Source: an uncultured Thermomicrobiales bacterium
GTDB lineage: Bacteria; Chloroflexota; Chloroflexia; Thermomicrobiales; UBA6265
Length of the DNA: 47,654 nt
Direction of reading: 5' to 3'
Assembly (NCBI GenBank): GCA_902806325.1
Contig: CADCWE010000269.1
Coordinates: 1 to 47,654 of the forward strand
Shown: positions 10,582-19,126 of the stretch, piece after piece
Layout: each line of letters begins with the position of its first letter
Position numbering within the stretch: position 1 is the stretch's first letter
Translations under genes and position numbers: made by a program
The notes under the pieces: model-generated
What the model was told of the DNA's origin: nothing
Databases searched by the model: none
What the model saw: only the letters and a program-made list of their open reading frames with translations

Positions 10582-11160
10582 ATGGACGTGGACCGATTGA
10601 TTGCCCCCGTATTGCCGACCGGCTGGGAAGCCCTGGCGACCCTTGCGGCGGTCGCCGGCGTGGTGGCCGGGATGGCGCGCGTCGCCTGGCTGCCGACTCG
10701 GGAGCGGAACGCCGGATACCGCGTCCGCGTCGGCGTGTTCCCTCGCGCCCGCTACCAGGCCCCGGTCCTGGTTCCGTTGCTGCTTGGCGCGTTCGGCGTC
10801 GCCTCCTTGGGTGGCACCGTGGTCGGGGCGATTGGCCCGCTCGCCGCCCTCGTCGTGGTGCTCGCCCTGCCGATGCGGTACACGGTGACGCCGAATGGGA
10901 TCGGCCTGGGACGCCGTGCCCCGCGCCGTTGGACGGAGTTCGCCGGTGCCCGTCGCCGCGCCGGCCGGGTCTACCTCCAGCCCTTCGCCGGGAGCCGGGG
11001 CATGGTCGTTTGGCTGCCCCGCGACCGCGACGACGACGACCTGGTCGCCACGCTGCGCCGCCGGATGCGGGAGTGCCACCGCGGCGCCGCGTCCTCGGAC
11101 CCCCTCCCCGCGCGCGCCGTCGATCCCACGCCCAACGCCAAACCGGTCTGGACCGTTTAG
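10582..11160 (+). CDS. Hypothetical membrane protein
   Basis: MDVDRLIAPVLPTGWEALATLAAVAGVVAG...; hydrophobic segments followed by a basic C-terminal domain. Confidence 0.6.
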   Translation: MDVDRLIAPVLPTGWEALATLAAVAGVVAGMARVAWLPTRERNAGYRVRVGVFPRARYQAPVLVPLLLGAFGVASLGGTVVGAIGPLAALVVVLALPMRYTVTPNGIGLGRRAPRRWTEFAGARRRAGRVYLQPFAGSRGMVVWLPRDRDDDDLVATLRRRMRECHRGAASSDPLPARAVDPTPNAKPVWTV

Positions 11161-11660
11161 ATTCGATCGGTCTCGATGGGCGAGCCGCGTTGATGGTCGT
11201 ATTCGATGAGTGTTCCGAGCGTTTTCCGGAGCGCCTCCAACCGCTGCTCGCCCAACACGTTCGCGTACTCGGTCTCCATCTCGCGGGTGACGTTGACCGC
11301 ATCATGCAGCAGCCGGCGGCCGGTTGCGGTGAAACGCGCGAGCGTCGCCCGGCGGTCGGTTGGGTCCGGCGCGCGGGCGACGTAGCCCTGCCGTTCCAAC
11401 TCGATAACCAGTTGCCCCATGCCCTGCTTGGTCATCCCGGCACGCTCCGCGAGGGCGGTCACCCGCGTCCCGTCCGCGTCGAGGTGCGGCAACAGGGCGA
11501 TGTGGGCCAGGGTCAACCCGCCGTAGCCGCGTTCCCGCAGTTTCGCGACCGCGCGCGCGCTGAAGGCGCGGTGCGCCCGCAGCAAGAGCCGACCGACATG
11601 CCGGTCACGCAGGTGGCGCAACGTTTCCCCGTCCGCTCCGTCTTCGCCGATTGGGTCCAT
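11157..11660 (-). CDS. MarR-family transcriptional regulator
   Basis: GYGGLTLAHIALLPHLDADGTRVTALAERAGMTKQGMGQLVIELERQGYVARAPDPTDRRATLARFTATGRRLL: MarR winged helix. Confidence 0.9.
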   Translation of the reverse strand: MDPIGEDGADGETLRHLRDRHVGRLLLRAHRAFSARAVAKLRERGYGGLTLAHIALLPHLDADGTRVTALAERAGMTKQGMGQLVIELERQGYVARAPDPTDRRATLARFTATGRRLLHDAVNVTREMETEYANVLGEQRLEALRKTLGTLIEYDHQRGSPIETDRI

Positions 11661-11676
11661 CGTCCCCCCTTGACGG

Positions 11677-11725
11677 AATAGGAAAGTACGTTTACCATCG
11701 TAATAGGCAACCTCCTTTACTGTAC
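11677..11725. promoter_or_regulatory. AT-richer divergent promoter/operator candidate between marR-like and cupin genes
   Basis: Imperfect 18-bp direct repeat TAGGaAAgtaCgTTTACc (11679) / TAGGcAAcctCcTTTACt (11704), plus TTAC-CATC-GTAA palindrome (11692-11703). Confidence 0.35.
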
Positions 11726-11768
11726 CTGCCGCGTTCCGGGTTGTCGATGCGGCGACGGGAGATTGACG

Positions 11769-12146
11769 ATGACGGTGGTCCACGGCGACCAATTGCACGA
11801 CATCGAGACACCGGGCGGAAACGCCGGGGCGGGGATGGCGACGCCGAGCCGGGGGGCGACCGAGGTGAGCGTGATCCGGCAGCGGCAGGGGCCCGGGGGA
11901 ATCAATCCCCCCCACACGCACGACCGCGAGGAGGTCATGGTGCTGCTCGCGGGGACGGTCACCCTGACGGTGGAGGAGGAGCCGGTCGCCCTCCGCCCCG
12001 GCGATGCGGCCATCGTTCCACCGGGCACGTCTCACAAGGTCGAGACCACGGGGTCCGAACCCGCGCAGTGGCTCATCGTGGCACCCGTCGGGGTGCGCTA
12101 CTTTCATGCCGGCGGCGAGGAGGGATTCCCGCCCTGGTCGAGGTGA
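11769..12146 (+). CDS. Cupin domain protein
   Basis: INPPHTHDREEVMVLLAGTVTLTVEEEPVALRPGDAAIVPPGTSHKVE: cupin motifs; divergent from MarR. Confidence 0.85.
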   Translation: MTVVHGDQLHDIETPGGNAGAGMATPSRGATEVSVIRQRQGPGGINPPHTHDREEVMVLLAGTVTLTVEEEPVALRPGDAAIVPPGTSHKVETTGSEPAQWLIVAPVGVRYFHAGGEEGFPPWSR

Positions 12147-12268
12147 ACCCGAACCCGGCCACGGGATCGGGATGGCGGCCCCGGTTGTCCGGTGTCTCCA
12201 CACCGGGACCGCGCGATCCTGCTCGGCCGGGCGTACCGCTCGCCGCGGTCACTAACACCGGCGATCGC

Positions 12269-14692
12269 CTATCCCTCCGCCAACTCCAACGCCAGCAGCG
12301 CCGCGTTGACGATCTGGTCGGCGTCGATGCCGGAGACCTGGTAGAGCGCGGCGCGGGAGCCGGACTGGCCGAATTGGTCCACCCCCAGCGGGACCACCGG
12401 CGCCCCGTAGACGCTGCCCAGGAAGGCCAGCGAGTGCGAGGCCCCGTCTTGGACCGTCACCAGCGGCGCCCGGCGCTCCTCCGCCGGGAGCAGAGTTTCT
12501 AGGTGGCCGAGGTTTAAGGGGCGGTGGGCGGCGGCCAGTTGGTCCCGGCGCGCCCGCCGCAGGGCGTCGTAGAGCCGGTCCGGGCTGGAAATGTGGAGCA
12601 CGTTGGCCGCCACCCCTTCGGCGTGCAGCCGCTGCGCCGCCGCGATCGCGTCCGGGACCATGATCCCCCCGGCCGCGATCTGGACCGCGTCGCTCGCCGG
12701 GAGGTCGGGCGCGGCGACCCGCCGGTCGACGATCCGGTACCCGCCGAGCAGCACCTGGCGGCGCAGCTCGGTTTCGCCGAACCGGGACAGCGGCTCGTCC
12801 AGCAAGCCTTGATCGACCGGTTTGGTCGAGAGCCGGAGGTAGGTGGATAGCCCGTTGGCGCGGTCGCAGCACTGGCGGAGCCCTTCGAGCAAGGCCCACT
12901 CGACCTCTCGTCCGAAGCACGGCTCGTAGGAGACCAACCGCGGCAACTCGATCCCCAAGCTGGGCGTGACCGTGCTCTGGTGGGCGCCGCCCTCCGGGCT
13001 GAGCGACACCCCGGCCGGGGTGCCGGCGAAGACCATCTTCGCCCCGACGTAGAGGCCGTAGATCAGGGCGTCCAGACCGCGGCAGACGAACGGGTCGTAG
13101 ACGGTGCCCAGCGGCAACAGGTGCTGCCCGGTCAGCTCGTGGGACAGCCCGAACTGCGACAAGGCCATAAACAGGTTCATCTCCGAGATCCCGAGCTCGA
13201 TGTGCTGGCCCGACGGCGACGGTTCCCAGCGCAGCATCTTTTGCCCGGCTTGCTCGAAGTCCGCCGCCGTCTCCCGCGCGAAGACGCCAACCTTGTTGAT
13301 CCAGCCCGAGAGGTGGGTCGAGGTCGCCACGTCCGGCGACAGCGTCACCAAGCGCGGCCCGACCTCGGGGACGTCGGCGAGGCGCATCAGCGCCCGGCCG
13401 AGCGCTTCCTGGGTCGAGGTCAGTTTCGGGTGGCGGGTGTCCAGGGCGGCCGGGATCGCCCCCGGCGACAAGGGCGGCATCGCGTCGCCGGTCGCGGTCA
13501 ACCGCGCGCCGGCGCTGGCGCACCACTGGCCCGCCGCCGAGTCGGGCGGAAAGGCGCTCCACGCGTCGTCCTCGGCGATCCCGAACCCCTCGCGCAGGGT
13601 GTCCATCTGCGCCGCCGTCAGGAGTTGCGAGTGGTTGAGCGGGTCGCCGGCGAACGGCAGCCCCCACCCTTTGACGGTGTAGGCGAAGATCACCACCGGC
13701 GCGTCTTGGACCGCGTCGGCCTCGGCCAGCACGTCGAGCAGCCGCGGGAGGTCGTGCCCGCCGAGATTGGCGAGCAGGGGCCGCAGGTCGGCGTCCGTCG
13801 TCTCGGCCACGGCGTCCAAGATCGCCTGCCTGGCGGCAGGGTCGGGCACGTCGGATAGGCGGGCGCGGAGAGCGGTGGCGTCGTTCAGCCGGATCAGGGC
13901 CTGGTATTCCTCGTTGCTCATCGCGTCGATCCGGTGGCGCAGCGCCGCCCCGCGCGGACCCGCCATCGCCGCTTCGAGGCGGGCGCCGTATTTGGCTTCC
14001 AGCACGGTCCAACCGGCACCGGCGAACAGGGCCTTGAGGCGGGCCGCGCGCACCCCCGGGATCACGCGGTCCAGGCTCTGGCGGTTCAGGTCGACGATCC
14101 AGATCACGTTGCTGAGGCCCTGGATCGCCTCCTCGGCCACGGTTTCCCAGACGTTGCCCTCGTCGAGTTCGGCGTCGCCCAACAGCGCGATGAACCGGTT
14201 CGCGGTGACGCGGCCGAAGTGCAGCTCGGCGTAGGTCGCCGCCAGTGCCGCGAAGACCGGCGCCACCGCCCCCAGCCCGACCGAGCCGGTCGAAAAATCC
14301 ACCGGATCGGGGTCCTTGGTCCGGCTCGGGTAGGCCTGGAGGCCGCCGAACTCGCGCAGCGTGGTCAGGTACCGCGCCGGCAGCCGGCCGAGCAGGTACT
14401 GCGCGGCGTGGAAGGCCGGGGAGGCGTGGGGCTTGATCGAGACCCGATCCCCCGCCCGCAGGAAGTGGAAGTAGAGCGCGGTCAGGATCGTCACGACGGA
14501 GGCCGACGACGCCTGGTGGCCGCCGACCTTGGACTTGTCCGGGTTCGGCCGCACGTTGTTGGCGTGGTGGACGATCAGCGTCGAGAGCCAGAGCAGGCGG
14601 CGCTCGATCTCCTCCAGCGTCGCCAGTTCGCCGCCGTCCAGACCGCCGCTCCCCAACCCGCGTGCCGAACGCGGGGCCTCGGTTACCACCAT
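12269..14692 (-). CDS. aceE: Transketolase-superfamily pyruvate dehydrogenase E1 component (AceE-type)
   Basis: LWLSTLIVHHANNVRPNPDKSKVGGHQASSASVVTILTALYFHFLRAGDRVSIKPHASPAFHAAQYLLG; DFSTGSVGLGAVAPVFAALAATYA; C-terminal LGVDQFGQSGSRAALYQVSGIDADQIV. Confidence 0.82.
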   Translation of the reverse strand: MVVTEAPRSARGLGSGGLDGGELATLEEIERRLLWLSTLIVHHANNVRPNPDKSKVGGHQASSASVVTILTALYFHFLRAGDRVSIKPHASPAFHAAQYLLGRLPARYLTTLREFGGLQAYPSRTKDPDPVDFSTGSVGLGAVAPVFAALAATYAELHFGRVTANRFIALLGDAELDEGNVWETVAEEAIQGLSNVIWIVDLNRQSLDRVIPGVRAARLKALFAGAGWTVLEAKYGARLEAAMAGPRGAALRHRIDAMSNEEYQALIRLNDATALRARLSDVPDPAARQAILDAVAETTDADLRPLLANLGGHDLPRLLDVLAEADAVQDAPVVIFAYTVKGWGLPFAGDPLNHSQLLTAAQMDTLREGFGIAEDDAWSAFPPDSAAGQWCASAGARLTATGDAMPPLSPGAIPAALDTRHPKLTSTQEALGRALMRLADVPEVGPRLVTLSPDVATSTHLSGWINKVGVFARETAADFEQAGQKMLRWEPSPSGQHIELGISEMNLFMALSQFGLSHELTGQHLLPLGTVYDPFVCRGLDALIYGLYVGAKMVFAGTPAGVSLSPEGGAHQSTVTPSLGIELPRLVSYEPCFGREVEWALLEGLRQCCDRANGLSTYLRLSTKPVDQGLLDEPLSRFGETELRRQVLLGGYRIVDRRVAAPDLPASDAVQIAAGGIMVPDAIAAAQRLHAEGVAANVLHISSPDRLYDALRRARRDQLAAAHRPLNLGHLETLLPAEERRAPLVTVQDGASHSLAFLGSVYGAPVVPLGVDQFGQSGSRAALYQVSGIDADQIVNAALLALELAEG

Positions 14693-14843
14693 CTGAACGC
14701 TCCTTGCGGGCGCCGTCGTCGGCGCGCCGCCGTCCCGGCTTCGCTGACGGCATGGTACGCCCTTCCGCGCCGCCCGTCAGCCGGTGCCCGCCGTCCTATA
14801 CTTTGACCAGCGGGCCACGACCGACAACGCCCCTGGAGCACCC

Positions 14844-15482
14844 ATGACCATCGCCGATCTGCGGAAGGACTACACGCGCGCCGGTTTGGACGAAGCCGAC
14901 GCCGATCCGGATCCGTTCGCCCAGTTCGAGCGCTGGTTCGCCGAAGCCCAAGCCGCGGGCGTCCTCGAACCGAACGCGATGACCCTCGCCACCGCCACCC
15001 CGGACGGCCAACCCAGCGCCCGGATCGTTTTGATGAAGGGGTTCGACGCGAATGGTCTGGTCTTCTACACCAATTACGAGAGCCAGAAAGGCGCCGAGCT
15101 GGCCGTCAACCCGCGGGCCGCGCTGCTCTTCTACTGGGGCGAGTTGGAGCGCCAGGTCCGGCTGGTCGGGCCGGTTTCCCGGGTCTCCCGCGAGGAAGCC
15201 GAGCGCTATTTTCGCGGTCGTCCCCCCGGCAGCCGAATTGGCTCCGCCGCCTCCCGCCAGAGTCGCCCGATCCCCGACCGCGCCGCGCTCGAGCGCGAGG
15301 TCGCCCGCCTGGACGCCCTTCACCCGGACGGCGATGTCCCGCTGCCCCCGTTTTGGGGAGGGTACCGCCTGATCCCAGAACGCTTCGAATTTTGGCAGGG
15401 CCGGCCCAGTCGTCTCCACGACCGGCTCCGGTATCTGCGGCGCGACGATGGCAGCTGGGCGATTGCCCGACTTTTGCCGTGA
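14844..15482 (+). CDS. pdxH: Pyridoxamine 5'-phosphate oxidase
   Basis: [32 protein letters not shown]...[51 protein letters not shown]...[16 protein letters not shown]. Confidence 0.95.
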   Translation: MTIADLRKDYTRAGLDEADADPDPFAQFERWFAEAQAAGVLEPNAMTLATATPDGQPSARIVLMKGFDANGLVFYTNYESQKGAELAVNPRAALLFYWGELERQVRLVGPVSRVSREEAERYFRGRPPGSRIGSAASRQSRPIPDRAALEREVARLDALHPDGDVPLPPFWGGYRLIPERFEFWQGRPSRLHDRLRYLRRDDGSWAIARLLP

Positions 15483-15550
15483 GGCTCGGGCTTGCCGCGA
15501 AGGCGAGACCCGATCCCCGTAAGTCCTCACCCCGGAGAGCCCTCACCCCG

Positions 15551-15574
15551 GCCTTCAGCCGCGAGAATCGCGGC
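15551..15574. repeat. Hairpin GCCGCGA-gaa-TCGCGGC preceded by GGCCTTCAGCC
   Basis: Perfect 7-bp stem at 15558-15574 between convergent pdxH and ABC ATPase genes; shares GGCCTTCAGCC with the 311-359 element. Confidence 0.55.
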
Positions 15575-15575
15575 G

Positions 15576-16391
15576 CTACCGACCGCTTCCGTCCCAGCCC
15601 GCCGCGGCCCGCGCCGACCAGCGCCCCGCGATCCGGTCCACCGCCACCGGCAGGCCGAAGCAGTCGGAGACGATCTCCGAGACCAACGTTTGATCCGCCG
15701 GCCCCGACGCCAGGGACCGACCACCACGCAGCAACAGGGCGTGGGTGGTGGTCGCCGGCAGTTCTTCCAGGTGGTGGGAGACCAGCACCGTCGCCAACGC
15801 CAGGTGTTCCCGGGCCAGGGTCGCCAGCGCCGAGAGGAGCGCCTCGCGCGCCGGTAAGTCCAACCCCGTCGCCGGTTCGTCGAGCAGCAGTAGCGCCGGG
15901 TCCGGCATCAGGGCCCGCGCGATCCGGACCCGCTGCCGCTCGCCCTGGGAGCAGGTCTTCAGTTCCCGGCCGATCAATCCGCCGCACCCGAGCAATCCCA
16001 GAAGGCGCGTCGCCTTCGCCCGCTCGGCGTCACCGTAGCGGTCCCAGCGCGGTTGGATCGTGCCGGTCGCCCCGGTCAGGACGACATCCTCGACCGCCAG
16101 CCAATCCGGGGTCCGCAACCCCGGATCGACGATCCCGATCCGCTCGCGCAACGCCCAGACGCTGACTTCGCCGAGCCTTCCCCCGAGTACCCGCACCGTG
16201 CCCGCGCTCGGGTGCCGGACGGCGCCCGCCAACGACAAGAGCGTGGTCTTGCCGGACCCGTTCGGCCCCAGCAGCGCCCACTGCTCCCCCGGCCGCACCG
16301 TCCAACACACGTCGCGCAGCAGCCAGGCCCCGTCCGCCGTCCAAACGCTCGCCCCCGCGATCTCCACCACCACCGTTTCGGTCGAACCCAC
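15576..16391 (-). CDS. ABC transporter ATP-binding protein
   Basis: GTG start; LLGPNGSGKTTLLSLAGA (Walker A), CSQGERQRVRIARALMPDPALLLLDEPATGLD (signature and Walker B). Confidence 0.9.
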   Translation of the reverse strand: MGSTETVVVEIAGASVWTADGAWLLRDVCWTVRPGEQWALLGPNGSGKTTLLSLAGAVRHPSAGTVRVLGGRLGEVSVWALRERIGIVDPGLRTPDWLAVEDVVLTGATGTIQPRWDRYGDAERAKATRLLGLLGCGGLIGRELKTCSQGERQRVRIARALMPDPALLLLDEPATGLDLPAREALLSALATLAREHLALATVLVSHHLEELPATTTHALLLRGGRSLASGPADQTLVSEIVSDCFGLPVAVDRIAGRWSARAAAGWDGSGR

Positions 16392-16406
16392 CCGCGCTGC
16401 CCCTCT

Positions 16407-16441
16407 CGAAGTCGGAAGCCGGAAGCCGGAAGCCGGAAGCC
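16407..16441. repeat. Heptanucleotide tandem array (GGAAGCC)x4 plus one degenerate unit
   Basis: cGAAGTC GGAAGCC GGAAGCC GGAAGCC GGAAGCC read directly; in the divergent ABC ATPase/apt gap. Confidence 0.9.
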
Positions 16442-16574
16442 GCGAGTATGACGGTCCATGGGGCGTCTGGCGACCGACGGCGCCGTCACGTCCGGCTTCC
16501 GACGACCGACTTCGCCCTACAATGCCCCCGGCGCCGCGCCGGCGCGCCGCCTCGCCCATCCGGAAGGACCGCTC

Positions 16575-17099
16575 GTGGACGGAGTCGACGTCGAAGCCTT
16601 GCGCGCCCGCGTGCGGGACATCCCGGACTTTCCCCAACCCGGGATCCTGTTCCGCGACATCACCCCCCTGCTGGCCGACCAGTCCGCGTTCCGCGCCGCC
16701 GTCGACCTGATGGCGGCGCCGTACGCGGGCATCGCCACCGTGGTCGCGATCGAGAGCCGGGGGTTTATCCTCGGTGCCCCGATCGCCTACGCCCTGCGGG
16801 CGGGCCTGGTCCCGGTGCGGAAGGCGGGTCGCCTCCCCGCGGCGACCGAGCGCGCCAATTACGCCCTGGAGTACGGCACCAACACCCTGGAGATCCACGC
16901 CGACGCGATCGCGCCCGGCGTTCGGGTGCTGATCGTCGACGACCTGCTCGCCACCGGCGGCACCGTCCGCGCCGCCGCCGACCTGGTCGAGCGCCTGGGC
17001 GCGGAGGTGGCCGGGATCGTCGTCCTCGCCGAGTTGGCCGCGCTCAACGGCCGCGCCGCCCTCCCCGGGCACCACGTGCGGAGCTTGATCGTCTACTGA
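16575..17099 (+). CDS. apt: Adenine phosphoribosyltransferase
   Basis: VDVEALRARVRDIPDFPQPGILFRDITPLLADQSAFRAAVD...IESRGFILGAPIAYALRAGLVPVRKAGRLP...VLIVDDLLATGGTVRAA. Confidence 0.95.
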   Translation: MDGVDVEALRARVRDIPDFPQPGILFRDITPLLADQSAFRAAVDLMAAPYAGIATVVAIESRGFILGAPIAYALRAGLVPVRKAGRLPAATERANYALEYGTNTLEIHADAIAPGVRVLIVDDLLATGGTVRAAADLVERLGAEVAGIVVLAELAALNGRAALPGHHVRSLIVY

Positions 17100-17180
17100 C
17101 CGGAGCGCGCCGTCTGACCGGAGCCCGCCATCGCGGTATGATGGCTTGGCGATCGGTGGTTGAGGCGGAAGGGGAGGGGA

Positions 17181-17966
17181 ATGGGCAAGGGCGACAACGG
17201 CGGCGTGATGAGCGGCAAGACCGCGGTGGTGATGGGCGTCGCCAACGAGTGGAGCATCGCCTGGGCGATCGCCAAGGCGATGGCCGGCGCCGGCGCCTCC
17301 CTGGCCGTGACCTGCCTCGACGAACGTGCCAAACGCGCGACCGACGCCCTTGCCGCCAAGCTGCCGGGGACCCGCGTCTACCAGGTCAACGTGGAAGCGG
17401 ACGAGGAACTCGACGCCTTCGCCGCCACGCTGAAGAGCGATTTGGGCCAGGTGGATGCCCTCGTCCACGCCATCGCCTACGCGCCGGCCGCGGAGTTGAA
17501 GGGCCGCTTCCTGGAGACCAGCCGCGACGGCTTCCGCTTGTCGCACTCGATCAGCGTCTACTCGTTGATCGCCGCCGCCCAGCGCGTCGTGCCCCTGATG
17601 ACCGACGGCGGCAGCATCACCACGTTGACGTACCTCGGGTCGGAACGCGTCTTCCCCAAGTACAACGTGATGGGCGTCGCCAAGGCCGCCCTCGAAGCGT
17701 CGGTGCGCTACCTCGCCGCCGACCTCGGGGAGCAGCGGATCCGGGTCAACGCCATCTCGGCCGGCCCGATCTCGACGGCCTCCGCCCGCGGTATCCCCGG
17801 CTTCAGCACGATGCGCGAGTCGCTCGAAGACCGGATGCCGATGGCGTCCGCGTTCACCGCGGACCAGGTCGGCAGCACCGCCGTCTTCCTCGCCTCCGAC
17901 GGCGCCGCCGCGATCACCGGCGAAACGCTCTTTGTCGACGGCGGCTACCACGTGATGGGGATGTGA
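17181..17966 (+). CDS. fabI: Enoyl-ACP reductase (FabI-type SDR)
   Basis: GKTAVVMGVANEWSIAWAIAKAMAGAGASLAVTC...HAIAYAPAAELKGRF...LTYLGSERVFPKYNVMGVAKAALEASVRYLAADLG. Confidence 0.92.
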   Translation: MGKGDNGGVMSGKTAVVMGVANEWSIAWAIAKAMAGAGASLAVTCLDERAKRATDALAAKLPGTRVYQVNVEADEELDAFAATLKSDLGQVDALVHAIAYAPAAELKGRFLETSRDGFRLSHSISVYSLIAAAQRVVPLMTDGGSITTLTYLGSERVFPKYNVMGVAKAALEASVRYLAADLGEQRIRVNAISAGPISTASARGIPGFSTMRESLEDRMPMASAFTADQVGSTAVFLASDGAAAITGETLFVDGGYHVMGM

Positions 17967-17980
17967 CCGGCGGCGTTCAG

Positions 17981-18043
17981 ACCACGCCGGTACCGATCTC
18001 GATCGTTCCGTATCGCGCGGGAACAGAAACCACGCCGGTTCCG
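17981..18043. repeat. Pair of 15-bp direct repeats ACCACGCCGGT(A/T)CCG
   Basis: 17981-17995 and 18029-18043, 14/15 identical, between convergent fabI and PHP genes. Confidence 0.5.
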
Positions 18044-18070
18044 GTTCGCTCGCCGGTCGAGGGGCGACTC

Positions 18071-18985
18071 CTACGCCTCGTCGAGCCAGATCGGGTTGGT
18101 CCAGGCGCGTTTCCCGGTCGAGTCTAGCACCGTCACCCGGCAGAATCCGCCGGCAAAGGCCGCGATCGGGAACGCGGCCCCGGTCAGGCCCTGGCCCGCT
18201 TCGTCCCGCGCCCAGCGGCAGAGCTGGCCCGGGCCACCCAGGTAGATCGCCTCGACCGGCGAGCAGGAGATCCGGAGTTCCCCGTCGACAACCGCCACGT
18301 CCCGCAGCTCGGGGCCTTGGCTGGAATAGTAGTGGCCCGCTTTGAGGGCGTTGACCAGGGCTTCGGGTTCCAGCGCTCCGGCACGGACCTGGACCCAGCC
18401 ACCGAACCGGTCCGGACGTTCGCCGAAATGGGCGTCGTCCGCGGCGAAGGCGGAGAAGCGCCGACCGCGGGTTGCCAGCACGTCGGCCAGGTACCAGCCG
18501 CCGCCGCGGTCGCTGTCGCGGGTGTGGCCCTCGTTGTGGATCTCGATCGCGTGGGCGTCGGGGACCGACCGGGCGTCGGCGATCGTGACCCCGTTCCAGG
18601 CCGGGTGGGCGATGCCGACGAAGGCCCCCGCCGCCACCGCCCGCGTCGCCAGCGACGGACCCGATTCATCGAGCCCGTCGGCGGCGAAATCGAGCGGCAG
18701 GCCGACCGCGACCAGGTGCCAGAGTCCCCCGTTCTCCAACGCCGGGCCGTGCAACTCCGCGCCGAGGATCGTCGTAAAGTCGGGGAGACGCAGATCTCGC
18801 GTATCCGTCACCCGGTGCCCGTAGCGGGCCATGAAATGGTCGGTCAAGGCGAGGAAGTCGTAGCCTTCGCCGCGATAGGCGTCGGCGACCGCCTCCGGTT
18901 CCAGCCGCCCGTCGGAGCGGGTCGAATGGGCGTGCAGATTTCCGCGATAGAACCGCCCGGGCTGGGCGAACGGCAGGTTTCTCAA
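18071..18985 (-). CDS. PHP-domain / CehA-McbA-like metallohydrolase
   Basis: FYRGNLHAHSTRSDGRLEPEAVADAYRGEGYDFLALTDHFMARYGHRV...GAELHGPALENGGLWHLVAVGL. Confidence 0.85.
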   Translation of the reverse strand: MRNLPFAQPGRFYRGNLHAHSTRSDGRLEPEAVADAYRGEGYDFLALTDHFMARYGHRVTDTRDLRLPDFTTILGAELHGPALENGGLWHLVAVGLPLDFAADGLDESGPSLATRAVAAGAFVGIAHPAWNGVTIADARSVPDAHAIEIHNEGHTRDSDRGGGWYLADVLATRGRRFSAFAADDAHFGERPDRFGGWVQVRAGALEPEALVNALKAGHYYSSQGPELRDVAVVDGELRISCSPVEAIYLGGPGQLCRWARDEAGQGLTGAAFPIAAFAGGFCRVTVLDSTGKRAWTNPIWLDEA

Positions 18986-19126
18986 AGCGTCGGGGTCTCC
19001 TCGGTGAGCTGGCCATCGCCGGTTGTGACCGCGGTCGGCGGCGCGTCCGAAGTCTACCCCAGCCCCCCGTGCCGCCCGTTGTGGTCCGGCAAACGCCGGC
19101 CAGCGTCGGGAGCGCTCGGTGCGCGC

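Noticed and set aside
16407-16441. Short tandem repeats considered as a CRISPR array
   Set aside because: Units are 7 nt and contiguous with no spacers; same for 25201, 40830 and 42067.
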